Of a DNA stretch of 64,000 nt, positions 62,416-64,000 are shown piece by piece; the first letter of the stretch is position 1, and each line of letters starts with the position of its first letter. Source of the stretch: Ascoidea asiatica (taxonomy: Eukaryota; Ascomycota; Saccharomycetes; Ascoideales; Ascoideaceae). A model generated the notes under the pieces. It was not told the origin of the DNA and ran no database searches. It saw only the letters and a program-made list of their open reading frames with translations. The stretch covers positions 434,001-498,000 of the forward strand of contig BCKQ01000004.1 of NCBI GenBank assembly GCA_001600695.1, read 5' to 3'. The translations under genes and the position numbers were made by a program.

Positions 62416-63186
62416 ATGCCAAAATATTATTGTGATTATTGTCGAATTTACTTGACTCATGATTCAACAAGTGTGAGAAAATCTCATTTGGTTGGTAAAA
62501 ATCATATAAAATATGTTTGTGATTATTATGAAGAAGAAGCTAAAAAATTGGGCATCTGGAAAAAAGAGAACATTGTCCAAGATTTCTGCTTGGATGATTA
62601 TTATAAGGGGTCCCCCGGTATGATATTTGCGCTGGATTCAACAGAAGTTGAACAGCAGTCAATAACTCCTGCAGATAAAGTAAATACGAACGAAGATTTT
62701 CTAAAAGAATTTGAAGCTAGAACATTGCCACCTCCTCCAACATTGCAAAATATGCCTAATCCTCCACCTAGTGTTTTAAGAACTCTGATTTCAAATTCAG
62801 GAGCAAAGAGTAGCACAATTTTTGGAAAAAGTTATCATATTATCTCAAAGGATTCAAGTTCGTATCAACCAAGAAATATGAACTCAGCTCCAACTTCAAA
62901 TATGATGAAGACGACAAACTTAAGTTCTATATCTGAATCCAGAGGATCAAATCCTGGATCTTTTGGTAACAAACCTAACTACAAAAGTAATTTTAATCAT
63001 TATGGTGGTCATCCAAATCATGGTATTCACGCAAGTAAATCTGGTAGTCTAAAAAATCCAAATTCATATTCTACATATTCTGGTAACCGAAATTATAATA
63101 AATTCAACAACAATAACTATGTACACAAAAACTACAACCAAAACAATGATGTATATAAAAGACATAATCAATATCAAAAACGGTAA
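62416..63186 (+). CDS. YHC1: U1 snRNP protein C (Yhc1)
   Basis: A 256-residue U1-C protein, which stabilises pairing of U1 snRNA with the intron 5' splice site. The N-terminal zinc finger has C6, C9, H24 and H30 ([20 protein letters not shown] then [11 protein letters not shown]), the U1-C signature. A helix follows ([11 protein letters not shown]). The middle is Pro-rich ([14 protein letters not shown]) and the C-terminal half is Asn/Ser/Gly/His/Tyr low complexity. The start is the ATG at 62416; a TTG two codons earlier is not needed. Two in-frame CTG codons (residues 73 and 124) lie in unconserved parts. Confidence 0.95.
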   Translation: MPKYYCDYCRIYLTHDSTSVRKSHLVGKNHIKYVCDYYEEEAKKLGIWKKENIVQDFCLDDYYKGSPGMIFALDSTEVEQQSITPADKVNTNEDFLKEFEARTLPPPPTLQNMPNPPPSVLRTLISNSGAKSSTIFGKSYHIISKDSSSYQPRNMNSAPTSNMMKTTNLSSISESRGSNPGSFGNKPNYKSNFNHYGGHPNHGIHASKSGSLKNPNSYSTYSGNRNYNKFNNNNYVHKNYNQNNDVYKRHNQYQKR

Positions 63187-64000
63187 GCCAAATTTCGCCT
63201 TTGAATTATTTAAAAAAAAATGTGAAAAAAATAAATACCAATGAAGAATACTCTAACTACTTTCTTTGATTCTGAGCATTTTTTTGATTGCTTTTTATTT
63301 GCAATCGAAATTATCGATCAACCAATAAGTATAGTGCACTAAAATTTAGATATTAGGTTTATAAAAAATGACATTATGGTTTCAATATGAATTATAACAA
63401 AAGTGGTCCATGTATTTCAAAAACGTTTTTTTATTCAATTTTATAAATTCATTTTTTTTGTAAACTTGGCTCATGGTTTTATTGATTTTAGGATAGTTAT
63501 ATAGTTTGCTCCTTAATCTTTCTTGAAAACCGTCCCATCACTTGTTTTTCTTAGTGGTTTTGAACATACGATAAACCTTCTGAAAATGGATTGAAATTCA
63601 GATTTGAACACTGAAAAAGATATTTCTATAGAATTGAAACTTTTCAAAGAATTTAGTTTTTTTTTTCTCTTTAATGTCTTTTAATCCAGAATCTTCTCAA
63701 ATAATATTATCAATATTAACTTTTAATACTATTGCTTCAGAGTATTTGGCATCTAACGTTAGAATAACGTCACTGAAACAGTTCTACACAAATCTTTAAG
63801 AAAAACCCTTTTTGTCCAAAATGGCACGTGATTAATGGACATCTAGATTAAAATGAGTGATGAACAACTCCAAGCCTTAAATCTCCGAGATATTTTATTG
63901 ATTGATATATTTTTAATAGAATGTCTTCATAATTGATATTAGTTTATTTATATTATTTCACTCAGTCAAATCTCTTTTTTGAAATTACTGTATATTATAA
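63187..64000. other. Right-edge region without a confirmed gene
   Basis: T-rich 3' flank of YHC1. Two small plus-strand open frames start with ATG: 41 codons at 63674-63799 and 27 codons at 63853-63936. Neither has a recognisable domain. CACGTG at 63825-63830 (ATCACGTG on the other strand) suggests a promoter for a gene at or beyond the edge. Confidence 0.4.

Overview
The window reads as nuclear DNA of an AT-rich ascomycete yeast (Saccharomycotina). The evidence is: many single-exon, closely spaced genes; clear orthologues of yeast housekeeping genes (LYS9, CDC24, ERG25, PEP12, MSM1, SRP14, YHC1, ATG12, AIM22, PSG1, BIG1, CYC2, SEN15); one short intron with a yeast-type donor; extreme A/T preference at third codon positions; and very Asn-rich proteins encoded by AAT/ATT runs. 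CUG codons are almost absent, so the genetic code (Leu or Ser) cannot be settled here. The two velvet-domain genes are unexpected for a budding yeast and suggest a filamentous or otherwise developmentally complex species. I cannot name the species.

Layout. 1-5 kb: end of an unknown gene, AIM22 (lipoate ligase) and a ZRC1/COT1 zinc transporter. 5.5-9.4 kb: an unknown acidic Asn-rich protein and a BIG1-like ER protein. 10-15.5 kb: a PHO4-type bHLH factor, with PEP12 transcribed the other way. 15.5-23 kb: a MUG70-like CBS/PB1 protein, MSM1 and LYS9. 23.8-31 kb: velvet gene A, a DPI35-like HAD protein, SEN15 and a giant Zn2Cys6 factor. 32.8-42 kb: CDC24, CYC2, SRP14 and an RBF1-like WRKY-GCM1 factor. 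43.6-47.7 kb: ERG25, PSG1 and spliced ATG12. 47.7-53.3 kb: a long region without a recognisable gene, followed by velvet gene B. 56.8-63.2 kb: two tandem GLK1-type glucokinases and YHC1 (U1-C).

Non-coding structure. Several intergenic regions, mostly divergent promoters, carry compact GC-rich islands (about 50-65% GC where counted) in otherwise very AT-rich DNA. Four of these islands share a CCACTGC heptamer. Candidate regulatory clusters fit the neighbouring genes: TCGTATA/TCGTTTA (Upc2-type) upstream of ERG25, a Gcn4 site upstream of LYS9, CGGANNA (Rgt1-type) sites around the glucokinases, and Reb1-type sites upstream of ATG12 and YHC1.

The genes do not form one pathway. The two linked velvet regulators, the large gene-free region in front of the second, and the promoter islands are the most unusual parts. 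No rRNA, tRNA, CRISPR array or intact transposon was recognised.
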